NCBI RefSeq assembly: GCF_042242105.1
Contig: NC_092013.1
Location: 5,430,730-5,494,729, forward strand
DNA: 64,000 nt
From: Pempheris klunzingeri
Lineage: Eukaryota > Chordata > Actinopteri > Acropomatiformes > Pempheridae
Direction of reading: 5' to 3'
In this document: in pieces, positions 10,589 to 23,872 of the stretch
Layout: every line of letters begins with the position of its first letter
Numbering within the stretch: position 1 is the stretch's first letter
Position numbers and translations under genes: made by a program
Notes under the pieces: model-generated
The model's database searches: none
What the model saw: the letters and a program-made list of their open reading frames with translations, nothing else
What the model was told of the DNA's origin: nothing

Positions 10589-13122
10589 ATGGTGTTTTTC
10601 ACATGTAACGGCTGCGGTGAATCTCTGAAAAAAGCTCAGGTTGATAAACATGTGAACATCTGCCGGGGTTGCCAGGTCCTGTCCTGCATCGACTGCGGAA
10701 AAGACTTCTGGTAATGACCAACCTAAATGTCTAACTTCACTGTCTCCATCTTCTCTGTTTTATAGCTAGTTAAACCACCACAATGCTTCGTTGTGTAATG
10801 GTATTTCTGTGTACACGTTGAACAGGGGCGATGACTACAAGGACCACAATAAATGCATCAGTGAGGATCAGAAGTACGGAGGCAAAGGCTACGAGGCTAA
10901 GGCAAACAAAGGAGATGTGAAACAGCAGCAGTGGATCCAGGTAAAACAAACCAAACAAATCAAAACAAAATGCAGAGATGCGATGCCGATTACACTTAAC
11001 GTAACGTTTTTGTTCCTGACTTTATTCTCCTCCTGAAGAGAGTCCAGGAAGCCATGAACAAACCTGGAGTCAGTGCAAAGCTAAAGGATGTGCTCAGGCA
11101 AGTCAGCACGTATGATAACGTCCCAAGAAAGAAGGCCAAGTTTCAGGTTGGTGTAACTTCAATCTGTACCAAAAGTGTAATGTTTCATGGATCACGCTGT
11201 GTGATGGACCTTTGCATCATCTCAGTGTGGTGATTAGGGTGTGCATGAATGAACTAATCAATTTTCTTTTTTTTTGATCTGCTCCTCAGAACTGGATGAG
11301 AAACAGTCTTAAAATAGCCAACACCGGCCTTCATGATGAAGTGTGGGACATCCTCGCTGCAGCTGACAAAGTAAGTTACTCTGCTTCAAAGTTATTGTTT
11401 CCCTGTGCATGGTAGTTGCCGTTTGTCAGCCTGTAGCAGATACGGTGACAAGGGTAGTTTTAGTTAAACTCCAGTCACCTGAAATCACATGAGAAACATG
11501 CGACAGGGTGATTTATTTTGTCTTTATCAGTTAGTATTATATCTAGGTTATCTACTTGATGTTAATGTTTGATATTGCCGGTGTGTAATTCTGCTCTGAT
11601 GAAGAGAAAACAAACATACGCTTCTTTGTATGTCGTTTTCCATCTGCTGTCTCACTGTAGTAAATTCTGTCAAGAAAAAAAAAATGTCTTCAATATCCCA
11701 ACTGACTATCATTACCCACCCATAATATGACAGCCTGCCGAGGCTCCCCAGGAGGCGAAAGGAGCTAACCAGACTGTGGCAGAAGTCAAACTGGAAACCA
11801 ACGGGGAGAAAAAGGTGAACGGCCATCCGGATGTGGAGGAGAAGAAGAAGAAGCTGAACAAACGGGAGCGTAAAGAGGCCCGTCAGCAGAAGAATGGGAA
11901 GGTTGTGAAAGGTGCCGAAAAGACGGTTGCACAGGAGCCAGAAGACGACCAGACAGGCAAAAAGAAAAAAAAGAACAGAAAGAGAAGGCACAGCTGCGAG
12001 GAAGACGGAGATGAAGACCAGAACGGACACGGTGCTGAAGATGAGACATCCAGCAAGAAAACAAAGACAAGTAAGACATTTTCTAAAGGCCAGCCCAAAA
12101 TCTATCTGTGTATGCTGCTCTCCCTACAGTGTTCTATAGTCAGCCACTGTTTAGTTTTTGTTTTCTGTGCATTATTATTATTAGTAGTAGTAGTATTAGT
12201 ATTAGTAGTAGTAGTAGTAGTAGTAGTGGCAGTGGATGTGCTACCTGGTGTCTTTTTATTGAATACTATTTCCACGCTTCACTGACTGAAAAGGTGAATT
12301 GGCTAAATGTTTTCATCAGCAGCTCTGCAAAGTTTGTTTGGCCCACAACTGTGACTAAAATTGTAAAATATTTATTTTAAAACTGTTGGTAAATTTTGTG
12401 GAGGTGCTCAAATACCCTCAGAACGCCTATTTTATTGTAGTGTGAGCTTATATCATGTGTACTCTTGTGAAACTGATCTAAGCTCCTCTATTTCACATGT
12501 TTCATGTGTTTGTATTTAGGGTAACGTCTAGACATTTTATCTCTTTTCTTTCAGTGGACCAAGCAGCGGAGGATGCTGTCATGTCAGCAGAGGATGTAGC
12601 AGTTCCCAAAGGTACTGTGGCTCAGTATATGACCTGGATCGACATTTTACAAAATGAATAATGGTGTGAAAGAATAAGGCCACCAGGGGTCAGTGTTGCC
12701 AATGGATAGAAACACACACACACACACACTCATTACTAATAGCTAATTTCTGTTTCTGATTAATCTACAGGTAAATTCAACTGGAAAGGAAATATCAAGG
12801 CATTGCTCAAAGAATCACCTGACCAGGAACTGTCAGTGAAGAAACTCAGGAAGAAGGTGAGGAGTGGGGTGAAAATGACTCTTTATTTATTTCTTTTTCA
12901 AGAATCCAATTAAAGTTCTAAAGCCAGCATGTTGATCTTGTCTATGGTGTGATGTGATGTTAAGAGCTTGTTCCTCTCTTATAGATTCTGGCAGCGTACT
13001 ATTCTTTCACTGGTGATGGAAATTTTAAAACGGAGGAGGACCTGCTAGCAACTTTCAATAAGAAGATCCACAACAATCCCAAATTTAGAGTCTTGAAAGA
13101 CAGAGTTCGACTCGTAAAGTAG
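10589..13122 (+). CDS. lyar: cell growth-regulating nucleolar protein LYAR (8 coding exons)
   Basis: This is a nucleolar zinc-finger protein linked in mammals to rRNA synthesis and cell proliferation. Exons are 10589-10710, 10826-10940, 11039-11146, 11290-11370, 11734-12070, 12555-12611, 12771-12856 and 12985-13122. All junctions are GT/AG and in frame, giving 347 aa (human 379). The N-terminus has the two family zinc-binding units: C6, C9, H21, C25 and C33, C36, H48, C51, followed by the conserved ISEDQKYGGKGYEAK and DNVPRKKAKFQ. Exon 5 encodes a long Lys/Glu-rich segment (EEKKKKLNKRERKEARQQK) typical of nucleolar targeting and nucleic-acid binding. The C-terminal conserved block includes FNWKGNIKALLKE and ends at RVRLVK. 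The ATG opens MVFFTCNGCGE directly, with no upstream in-frame alternative needed. zbtb49 diverges upstream and tmem128 follows on the same strand. Confidence 0.95.
12172..12229. repeat. (TTA/GTA)n imperfect trinucleotide repeat in lyar intron 5
   Basis: ATT and AGT trinucleotides repeat for about 58 bases in the intron between lyar exons 5 and 6. It opens artefactual valine-rich frames. Confidence 0.9.
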
Positions 13123-13246
13123 ACGTGCGTTTATCTCACTCGTCCAGCATGAAATGTATGATGTTCATAGACTTTTAAAATTTAAAAGCCATCGTTGTCT
13201 GCCATCCTCCCTTGGATGTTTCTGTACAGATGACATAATCTCAAAG

Positions 13247-13252
13247 ATTAAA
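13247..13252 (+). terminator. lyar: candidate poly(A) signal of lyar (ATTAAA)
   Basis: ATTAAA lies about 125 bases after the lyar stop codon, followed by T-rich and TG-containing sequence. No AATAAA was seen nearer, so this is the best visible candidate. Confidence 0.5.
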
Positions 13253-13679
13253 TCATTTTATAACTGAATTTTGCGTCCTGTTCGGTTGTTTTACTGATTG
13301 CAGAAGCCTCGTCAGCATGAGGGAGACTTTTTTACCTTAAAACGTGTCAGTGTTGTTTGAATGTATAAAATGACAATTGTGATAGACAGCCGCTCTGTTC
13401 CACATTCCAAGCCCACGGTGAGGCTGGGAAATGGCACCTTATCTGTGGGATTGGATGTTGGAGTGGGGGAAGGGAAACGGGAGAGGTGCACCTGAGGTGA
13501 ATTTGACTCTCACACGGGACGAAGCTAATGCACATTCCTCGGCACCCCGAACGGGGTTCACTTGGCCGGGGACACAGAAGCTCCATAGAAGCAAGACGCT
13601 TGGTGTCAGCCTCAGGTGAAGTTTTAATGCTGTCTGATTTTTCCACTGCTAGAATGAGCAGCCTCTTTACCCAGCTTGC

Positions 13680-13730
13680 GCACACACACACACACACACA
13701 CACACAGGCACACACACACACACACACACA
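13680..13730. repeat. (CA)n compound microsatellite
   Basis: Two CA runs separated by a GG interruption at about 13707-13708, roughly 50 bases together. Confidence 0.95.
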
Positions 13731-14167
13731 GAGGAGGAGCTACAGGAGGAAACCTGCCCAGCTTTATGAAGCTCTGCTAATCCCAGCAGGTTTAACACAG
13801 ATGCTCATTCATCACACTGCTCACCTGTAATTGTATATTGCATACTTTGGGTATTAGTCAAGCTGTTACTCGAGTTTGCTAGTATTAAAATTGTGTTTTT
13901 TAAGTCCTCAAAGGACTCACTACTCCTTAATGCTTTTGTTTTAATCCAGACCCCACAGGAAAACTCAGAAAAACTGAAACAAAGCCTGTCTCTTACTGTT
14001 GCTAAACAACAGATCGACATTTTGTTTCTGCCATTACACGCTACAGGATTAACTGTGTGACCATGTGCTTGGTATGGGGCAATTTCATCCCTGAACTTTG
14101 GTCTTAATGACAGCCATAATTACCTCAACAATGCCATTTTCAAACATTGTCTTTTCTCTTATAGATG

Positions 14168-14295
14168 GGTTAAAAATAATTGGAAATAAAAAAAATTAAA
14201 ACAGAACTAAAACTTTCTGATGACCCCATGCACTAATATTCAAATTATTATCATTATTTTACTTATAAACTTGTAAAATTCTGATATAATTTAGG
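14168..14295. repeat. direct repeat, copy 1
   Basis: Contains GTTAAAAATAATTGGAAA, ACAGAACTAAAACTTTCTGAT and CTTGTAAAATTCTGATA in the same order as copy 2 at 15811-15900. Copy 1 has extra AT-rich inserts. Not assigned to any named family. Confidence 0.65.
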
Positions 14296-15810
14296 AAAGA
14301 AGACATATTTTCTCTTATAAATGTAAATTGTAATTTATAAGTAAAATCTACTTTTGCTCATGTTGATACACTCAGAAATTGTTGGCCGTGGCACGACCAC
14401 AAGCTTATAGTGGCTAATATTAGCAGACTCTTGATAGCTACAGCATTAACATTATCCAGTCAGTTTGCTGTCTTTATGACTCCTCTCTACTTGTTCTGGT
14501 GTGTATCATCACCCTGTAACTGTCTCTTGTGGCCACTGTGTTCAGCAAAAGTTACACCGTCTCACTCAAATGTTGTCATTACACAGAAAGCACTGTACGG
14601 CAATGAGTACACCTATTGTCTGCTGCTTGTACCATCGTAGGAAGGTGGTAAACACGACCAGGTATTTCTTCTCTTACTAATCCCCAGACTAAGAACCAGA
14701 CTTCTAAGAGTATGAGGTAACACTCTTATCTCGTGCATCTGCACAGGAACAAGAAATGCTCATAGATGCAAAGTGGCTGATGATCCCGTCGCCTTTACCT
14801 GTTTGTGAGCAAAAGTCACGTTTTCCTTAAAGGTTACTACATGCCAGAGAGATCAATTTACCCCTGGGTACTTAAATATCACAAGCATCACTTTCAGTAT
14901 AACGCAATACTGTCCAGCAGCACCACAAATTACGGGCTCCAATGAAATTAATCGAATTTATAACACAAGCTTAAAATCATGCCCTCATGATAGTTGGGAG
15001 AGTTATTTCAGGGGTCTTGTATTGACTCCATTCATTTTAAATGTACCTAATAAACTGTAAACAGAGCCTAGACTGATAAAGTTGGCAGTTATGATTGTTT
15101 GCTACAGAACAAATAGTAGCAACTAGCAAAAAAGTATTATTTGCTTTTCTTCCCTGCACATGCCATGCCTTTTCCCCTCACTGAAAGTTTTCAGTCGAGA
15201 GTGAAATAGGACAAAGGTATCAGCAGTGTCAGATTCTTGCCAGCTCTATGTAAAAGTATACATTCAAGATAAACTTGGGAATACAGCCAGCTACTATGCA
15301 TTCTGCAAAGTTTATGAGGGACGGCAGCAAATGTGCCCCGTCAGACTTTCCCTTTTTTAGGATGTTTTATTGGCAGTACTTTGGTCCCATTTGTTTGCTG
15401 TTTGTGTCAAGGTGGCCTTTGTTCAGGATGTACATCAGACACTTTTTGACTTTCACCGATCTATGGTATTAATCTCAAGCGGTCGCATCACTGGTGGTTT
15501 TCAGTTAGGACACGAATGAACCAAACTACAACAACTACATTTCACATTCGGCAAAAGTTTGACATAACAATAATCCACTGTGCTTATACTGTAAATGTAA
15601 TAATTAGTGTGTGTAGCATAAGATTCTTTACTTTTAAACAACTCTCTTCTCTCAGTCAAGTTTTGTAGTCATACGTGTAAATGGAGTAAAATTAAACATT
15701 TTTTAAATATATATATCCAAAACAGATATTGTGCACGATGCCATTTTAGTGTAGTTTATGTATTAGCATAGGTAACACAACAACAACAATAACCACAAAA
15801 TACATTTAAG

Positions 15811-15900
15811 GGTTAAAAAATAATTGGAAACTGATACAGAACTAAAACTTTCTGATATTCTCAAATTATAATGGTCTTGTAAATTTCTGATAATTTAAGT
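15811..15900. repeat. direct repeat, copy 2
   Basis: Contains the same word order as 14168-14295: GGTTAAAAAATAATTGGAAA, ACAGAACTAAAACTTTCTGAT, TCTCAAATTAT, CTTGTAAATTTCTGATAATTTAAG. The copies are about 1.6 kb apart in the same orientation. Confidence 0.65.
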
Positions 15901-16151
15901 TAGTTTGTTCGTTTATCTGATGCCTATTTATTGCTTTTCTGCAGCTACGCCTTCACATTTGTTAAACTATAGTTATTTACAAAAACTAAAACTAGCCGAA
16001 AAAAAACAAAAAAACAACTACAGCTGTCGCTCTAATTGCGTCATAAGGACGCGACTCTCTAACAGGAAGTGCATTGTAATGACTGGTTAGCCCATTTATG
16101 TCTACCAGTTAGCCTGTGGAGCTAGTGCAAGTTAATGGTAGCATCAACATA

Positions 16152-17746
16152 ATGCTGAACGACAGTGAGCTTGCGACGTTGCGGAACAGATTTAAGAGAG
16201 ATGCGGAGTTTCTTATGCAAACAACGACTTCGGGTGACGAAGATGAAAAGAGTAAGCTTCGGAGACACTATGTTGGCTAACGCTATTGGCTAACTTTAAC
16301 TAGTTTCCTGGCAGAGCTAACCGGTAACACTCAACGGGAACGTTACAAACACAGTGTGGTAACAGCTGTGGTTTAGGCTCTGACCTCCTCACTGTCAGTG
16401 GCAGCACAGTGTCACATAAGCCCAGCCTGCGAGCTGACCTGATAGAAAATAAGCTAACTTGTATGGTCAAGCCTGTTGAATGGCCAGTTTGTAGTCCACT
16501 TGCTAAGATATTCCTGGCGTTTGTGTTTCACAGAACTGCAGCAGAAAGATATATGCTATTTGGAGGATGTTGCCAGCTTGTACAGTGGACAATTGTCCAA
16601 GTTTGAGGCCCTCGCTGGCAGGAATCCAGCAATTCTTGATTGTTTTGACTGTGAGCAAACGCTGTGTCAGCTCAGCAACATAATACAGGGAAACTCTACT
16701 CCGACACTGTCCCCAATCCAAGGGTCATCTCTTTGCCAGTGTAAACTGATGACTGTAATATAAGCAACAGACCAAACATTTATCGAGTGGTCATCCTTTT
16801 TTTATTAATGGCTGCGTAAATTCCAGTTTACATACCGCCAGGCGTCCTTCTGGCAAGATGTCTTGGAATATTATATCATGCATCTAAGATGGACCACTGG
16901 GCATAACTTTGATTAAAGCTGTAGGCCAACTTCTTGTTTAGGGCATGGAGTTCACTGTGAACTCTGCACAGAGTAGACCAGCGTGCTGAGGCACTTCAGC
17001 AGCCAACAACAGGCTCTGATACATTTAATCAACCAGTAAATTATAGAGATTAATAGCTCTCTGAGAAGTAAGATTATCGCAACGATCGCTATCAGTTTCA
17101 CCTCAAAAGCTCCTTAAACCCGAAAGGTGCGGATTTAGCACATTCTGTTAAGGCAAGACAAATCTCATATTTGGTAGTAAATACTATTGCATGCTGTAAC
17201 TCTTTCAGTGCCTCCTTGTATTTAGGTTTCTTAGTTGGTCTGTTAGCGCTGAGTGGCACCGTGCTCAGACGTCCGTTTCTAGATGTCTAAACATCTAACT
17301 GACGATAAAACATTTTGAAACTGGAATCAGACTTTTGTGGGCATGTGAGTCCCCGAAGTCCTCGTGGAGTGAAGCACCCTCTTTAAGCAGACACGTGAAT
17401 TGAAACTTGTGTTTTCTGTTAACCCTCAGGTCAGGAGGAAAAAGATGCCAAGCCGCTCCCTCGCATTAACAAACACTGCATATTCTGGATCGTGGCGTCT
17501 ATAGGCGTGACCTACTACGTGGATTTCCTCCGCAACATCATGGAGAATGAAGATATCAAAAGGTGAGTGATTTACGAGGAAGACACAAAAATTTCTCTAC
17601 TCCTGCTGTGCGTTATGAGCACTGAGAAGTAAATAAAGCACTCTACAGTAGGTAGGAGGTTGTGTTATGTTTGTAAAGAAGGTAAAATATTCAGAGAGAT
17701 CTTTATTCCACTATGACTAGCTTTCAGTTTCCAGTAATGAGACGCC

Positions 17747-17781
<35 letters not shown>

Positions 17782-19668
17782 TTGTTCTCGGAAAACCTTT
17801 GTTGCCACAAAAGATGGGTGCTCATGGAAAAACATCATACCCAGAATTTTTAAATCTCTTTTTGTTTGTGGTACTTTTAGCAACATCGTCTTTTGCATTT
17901 GAATAACTGCAACAAGTCTTTTTAGATTCCCTTCAAGTCCTAAATACATTTTCTTCCTTTCAACACCCCATTTTCCCAGCTGGTGGTTCAATGTGGGGCT
18001 GATGCTCCTTGGGATCTGCCTGTCTCTGGCCATGTTTTGCATCGTCTACCTGGAGTGGTTCAAAGGCATCCAGCACTATGACCAAGAGTACCCTGCCATT
18101 CCTCCCATCACCACTGCAGCCTTTATTGCTGCATCTTGCAGGTAAACACAAACATGAATAAACTTCAAACAGTGCTGTAGTCACTCCGATTTAATAAAGA
18201 CAGATTAACTATAAGGAAAGTAGAACAGCATTATATTAATCACTTTAGACAGAAAACACATATTTTCTGTGCAGTGCTGAGAAGGTAAAACACTAGAAAA
18301 GCATGAAACTGTTTCACTGCTGCTTGTTCGCAGACCCCATTAAATAAACAGCAATTGATTATATTTCTTTTATATTTAACATTTATATTATTTTTTATAT
18401 TTCTTTTGTTTTTCTAATATCACATAGCCAGCATTGTTTTCCACATAGGCCCCCTTGTCTCCTCTAACATGGGGAAAGAAAGGGCATTTCAGTCATTCTG
18501 AGAAAAGGCCTCTATTCTCTCAAACAAAGATGGCTGACAGCAATAGACTGGAGTTATTTGAAATAAGACATAAGAAATACATTAAATAAAATAGTTGCCT
18601 CTGTGTTGAAACATACTGTAGGTATATATATATATAGATATACAAATTTTGTATAAAGGAAATACTGTATAGAACATCCTCACTTTGACGGCATTTTCAT
18701 GTAAATGGCTTCCATTTACATGACAGTGATTTCAAGTTAAAAAAAAAAGCTTTTAAAAGAGTTGTCTCAAAGTATTTCTGTGCTTCATACATGAAACGTA
18801 TTTATATGTAAGATTTTAAAGAATTTATTGAAAAGACATTTTTCTCAGTTTAGAGCTGGCGGCTGCAAAAAAAAAGTATAGTTAACTGTCAATAAATGCA
18901 TAAATAATTCTGTACTGAAGTAAATAAAGCAATAAAAAAGCTTAGTGAATCTTTAACAGTGACATAATAGGTAAATCAGTAAATTTGACTTTGTGATGCT
19001 ATTATAAACAGTTATAAGAAACGTATTAACGTTCTTAAGTGGTTCAAACTGTCAACAGGTTTCTTATATGTATTCATAAATGTCTTATAATCTAATTGAA
19101 TCTAAAGGCGACCTTTAATATTGCTTATTCAATTTAGCAATACCTGTTCTGTTTATCACTGTGGGATTACATGCAGTCCACGAGGGGCTGACTGGGACAA
19201 TAATTCACGACTGATAATGACTTAACTTATCAAATGTGAATTGGCGTTGCCCTGTTAGTTTGGGCATTAATGCCACGCCTGGTTAACGCTGTTTATTTGA
19301 TCTCTGACATCTCAAGTCTCAACGGCTCCACTGATTAATTCAACACTTCTTTGTCATGTGATCAGCTAATCCACCTTGTTGATGTCATGAATCCTTTCTC
19401 ATATGAATCTGTGTTCACTGGAGTCACTGATTAGAAGGAAGTGGGACCTCTGAGTGTTTTAGTAGCAGTACCTCACATTCTCCCGCCTCTGTGTATAATA
19501 GATATTTAAAGACCGGTCAGTACTGATGCACTAATTCAGACTGTGCATGTATCGTACTTCTCTTACAGCTTTAACATGGCGCTGTGGCCGGTGTGGTCCT
19601 TCTTCACTCCACTCATCCTCTTCACTCAGTTCATGGGGGTGGTCATGTTCATCTCTTTGCTTGGGTGA
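16152..19668 (+). CDS. tmem128: transmembrane protein 128 (4 coding exons)
   Basis: This is a small multipass membrane protein whose biochemical role is poorly known. Exons are 16152-16251, 17430-17562, 17980-18141 and 19569-19668. Frames join across GT/AG sites and give 164 aa, against 165 in human. The acidic N-terminus (about residues 1-45) is cytosolic-like. Four hydrophobic segments follow: [13 protein letters not shown], a second around [20 protein letters not shown], a third around [10 protein letters not shown] through the exon 3/4 junction, and a fourth [20 protein letters not shown] at the very C-terminus. Landmark family strings include [25 protein letters not shown] and [11 protein letters not shown]. 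It lies on the same strand as lyar and otop1, in the order found in human 4p16. The long introns (1.2, 0.4 and 1.4 kb) hold no other gene. Confidence 0.94.
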
Positions 19669-20544
19669 ATGTGACAGGTGAGGATGAGGCTAATTTTAAG
19701 TTTCCCCAAATGTCTTTTGTACCGAATGAAAAAGAATAGCACTGTATTTGGCCTTAAATTGTGAACGTGTTTGGAAGTCATGAAACGTTACATATTTAAC
19801 ACCGATGTTTCATAGAATTTATGTTTTTCATCATCTTGTCAGACGCAGTTTTGCTTCTATAGTTTTCCTCCATTCCTTATTCGTATGTCTGAAACAGCAC
19901 TGCACTAATAGTCTTCACTGCACAATACCGAAAACGCACCCTCCAAAAACCTAAGACACTCCAACATCAACCATACATTTGTTTTCTGGAACTGAAGATT
20001 TATTTGTTGCGCACTCTTTGCTTTACCGTACATTCTTATTGTACAACATTTAGAGAGAAAATGGGCCAAAGGAAAATATACTGATGCAATACAAAAAACA
20101 CATGAATGGCATTTGTGCAATAAGATACAGAAAAAGTACCCAAAACACAAGAAAATTATTTATACTTTCTTGCACATGTTGTCGACACACAGTTTCACAG
20201 TTGCATTATGCAAGTGTGCGTCATCGTGGTGCAGGTGTGAATCACGGCTGCCGCCTTTCTATATCTGCCGAGATTCGTCCGGGCGCGTTAGCCAGCGTCC
20301 TTTAAGCTGAGACCGTGTTTCACCTCGCGCTCAACAGCAGTGACTCATTTGAAGCAGTCCACCTCATCGCCCCTCTCTGTCTCCGTCTCTTGCCTGAGGG
20401 CTGCACAGCAGAGCAGTGTCAACTGGTTAGCGAGATATGTTGAGCCCAAAACCAGAGTTTTCAACGTCTGCTGAGGAGGTCGTGTTCAGAGTGTCGGGTT
20501 TCAATTGGCTATAAAACTTTATTTTATTTAAAGTTTTAAATAAA
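19669..20544 (+). other. tmem128: probable 3' UTR of tmem128
   Basis: The first AATAAA after the stop is at 20539-20544, which would give a 3' UTR of about 0.87 kb. A strong splice donor (CAG|GTGAGG) starts at 19680, 11 bases after the stop, so an alternative spliced 3' UTR is possible. Confidence 0.4.
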
Positions 20545-23505
20545 GTTTAGTTGTGTTTTTTTTCATATAGTGACTTTGTGTTATTTATGGCCACGCTGTT
20601 GTTATCGTGTGTTTAACTGATTCTCAATTAAAACGAATTAACTAAGTAATTAGATCACCTTATATAAGCAAACCTGTTGAGTCGTACATTAGTAATGTCA
20701 CCAAACAAAGCCATGCTATAACAGAAGCGCAGACCGCATGCATCGCTTTGCGTTTAATTTGCCACAGAAACCTACATGCATTCAGTTGGTAATGCAGAAA
20801 AATAATTTTTCCCCGGTTTGCTTTAGCTAATAAAGCACTTTACATTTTACACTTCATATCATCCATACAGTAAAAAGATACTGAAGGCACAGCAGCTACA
20901 GACCACTTTGGATCATGTTCTTCTGCTTGGTGCTGATTACCTGTTTTACACTGATGGCACAGCAGCTAACAGAACACCAGCTAGAAAACTGATTAATCTA
21001 TTGGTGTTAATCACAGATAATATTCGATCTGTAAATGATTTCACTTTGATTTGGCCAAAAACTATAGTGATTTCTACCTATGCTTCACTATGGGACAGGG
21101 TCCGACCTAAATGCACTTCCTGAGTGTAAAGTTTAAATCTGCAATATCAAGTTTAAAGCTTAAGAGCTCTACAATGTGCATCTGTCACACTAGAAATAAA
21201 CTTGAGCCAGTGTATGCACTGAGCGGGAAAACACACGCTCCCTTTTATGGGAACGTGCACAGAGCCTGAAGAAGAAACCCCTGGGTCAACACAGAGAGGT
21301 TTATGTGCAGTTCCAGTGCAGTGATACATGTTATCTCTGATTTGCCGAGCCAGCTACTGCAAAGAAAAAGGCAGACGTGCATGTGCAGCAGATTGATCCA
21401 GCTGTGAGAATATCAGACCCGTCTCCTGAAACAATACAGCTGTTGTCAATATTATTGTCAGTATTGATGTTTAGACTGGAGCAGATCAGCATTTTGACGG
21501 CTGAGACAAGAAATGTGACGCATTGTGTTGAGTGTTTTCTAAACAGCGCTTAGGAGTTTTGAGTGGAACGAATGGATGTCTGAGAAAAGCCCTTTTTCAT
21601 AGCTGACATTTTGGCTTTTTGTAGGAAAAGCTGTTAGGTAAACACTATTATTACGTGGCTTTTGCTAGTGCCAGTGCTACTGAGGCCATTCTGATAGAAA
21701 AATAGCAAAATAGTTTTTAAGCAAGTATTTTTTTTTTGTGTAATAAGCAGAATAATGTACAGCGAGTCGGTCATTACTGCAAAACGAACCCCCGTCAGGA
21801 CGATTCAAGACATCACCCTGTTGGGGTTTGTTTTGGAATACCGACTGGCTCTCTGCACATTATCCCTCACGTAACATTTACAGCAGGTCTGTTTCCATTT
21901 AAATTTTGGCTGTTGCTATTTGTACCCAGGTGTCAGCATATTTGTTCCCAGAGTGGAATAGCCAATGTGGCTACACCCGGCCGTACGATGGAAAGGGTAT
22001 AGTTTGTGTTTAAATGTAGCCAACTTTTATATTTGTGTCCCACGTTGGCGCCTTCACCTGTTGAGGTTCGTAGTTGGCACGTGAGAGAAGTTTGTCTGTA
22101 GACGTTAGTCAGGATGCTGTTGGTGTCCCAAGTGAAAGCAAAAGTCTGTTACCTTCTTATTATGTTACTTATTTATTATTTTGACCCGAATGAACAATCT
22201 TTTCCTAAACCTGACCAAGTAGTTTTATTGTCAAAACTTCATCCATTCACCAACAGCGTCCTTCCAAGGAGGAGTTTGTCGCCTTTTATACCAGCTCGAG
22301 TATAAAAAGCAACAGAGCGGTCGGGTAATCAACCACATAGCTACTGTCTGGCTGTAAACACCAGGGCCCAGAAACTGAAGCAGCTAAATGGAATTCAGCC
22401 ACAATTTTTAATTTACACCTGTGCTTTTCCTACTCTGACATGTTCAAATGTCCTCTATGAAAAAGGCCTCCTGTACTCGTAGCTGTGTGACATCGGGCGT
22501 GTTAAGTAGAAAAACGTTCCACTGTTTATAACTGTGTTAATGAAACCAACAAAGTCTTAAAGTTATTTTCTTTCTTTTCTAAATTATTGACGAATATACT
22601 GACGAATGTAAAGCCTTCTGCTCATGTTCTGTAAACTATTTTTTTCTTTAATAAACTTTTATAACTACTTTCACTTACCGAAGTCGTCGTCATTGCTCGA
22701 CGAGGCAATTCAAGATGCAACAGCATAAGAACTAAGGCTTTTACACTCTCTGATCTATTGCACGTTATCAGCAGTCACAGTCAGTTACCAGTCTGTCTGA
22801 TCAAATGCAATTTAATATCCCTGCTGCAAATTTTATCTGAGTGTTATGATGCTCCGTGTTTTCACGCTGTCAGAGTGTGCAGATGTTCACTCATTACTGA
22901 AGCTGCTGTCATGGCAGATGGTTCATCTGTCAGTATGATGTGATGATCCTAAACACCAATAGCATACAGTACATGCAGGACTGTATGTAGGCCCATTGTA
23001 TATTAATATCTGGTGGAGGCCATTTACTGGATCTTAAAGGCCTGTTTGTCACTAAGAAATATAATTATATTATATTTTTATTGTACATAAAAACAAAGAA
23101 TTAGATGTTGGACTATATTTTGGACTATTATACATTTGGAAAAGATTCCTACTTTATTCCTTTCAGTTTGACTTATATCACCATTGTCACCATAATAAGT
23201 GTTCAACATACAGTTTTCATCAGAAGTCAGAAGTAATCCAGCAGAGTGAGTATTTTCTGAGTATTTATGTCATTGAATGATTATTGGAAATAAGTAATCA
23301 AAGTATTTTTAAACAATTCTCAATCTCTTCATTACATCATATTAAAAATGGAGAAAAAAAAGTAGAGGTTTTATTAATGATTAATATTTAAAGTATAAAC
23401 TAACTGTCAATGTGTTGGAATAAAAGATATGACTACAATGAAGCTTTTACAGGGAATCACAGCTATTGATTTGTCCTCAGACTGTGCTCAAATCCAGTGA
23501 GGCTG

Positions 23506-23510
23506 TTTTT

Positions 23511-23541
<31 letters not shown>

Positions 23542-23542
23542 G
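23506..23542. repeat. T15-G22 homopolymer junction
   Basis: Fifteen T are followed directly by 22 G. G-tract length is prone to assembly error. On the plus strand it could form a G-quadruplex. Confidence 0.85.
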
Positions 23543-23822
23543 TTGTTCCTTTAGTGCAAACAACAGCGAGCTAATGAGAATACTTCCAGATTAAATCAAG
23601 ATGCTTCAGATGTGATCAGACGCCCATTTAAGTTCCCTGATAATGAATAGATTTGACTACTTATTTGCCGAGTCTCGATGATCAAGTAATCGATAGGAGG
23701 CGGGTTGCAGCTGAGATGTGCTGTTCAGGAGCTTTGATCATCTCCGTTCAGTCCTCGTGATGCTGCTCGCGACAGGTTAATGGGGCCTCTCGCATTGTTT
23801 AATAGGAGACCAGAGAGATCAC

Positions 23823-23872
23823 AATACAATATAATATAATATAATACACTATAATACAATATAATATAATGT
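23823..23872. repeat. (ATAAT)n-like imperfect pentanucleotide repeat
   Basis: Repeated ATAATATAAT and ATACAAT units over about 50 bases. Confidence 0.85.

Larger units (their letters stand above)
13253..16151. other. intergenic region lyar-tmem128
   Basis: No gene was recognised. The region holds a long CA microsatellite at 13680-13730, AT-rich sequence, and two copies of an imperfect direct repeat (14168-14295 and 15811-15900). An ETS-like CAGGAAGTG near 16063 lies just upstream of tmem128 and may be part of its promoter. All open frames are short and without domains. Confidence 0.6.

Noticed and set aside
11776-12285. 169-residue continuous frame through lyar exon 5 into the next intron
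   Set aside because: The real coding part stops at the donor after 12070. The Val-rich remainder is translation of a GTA repeat.
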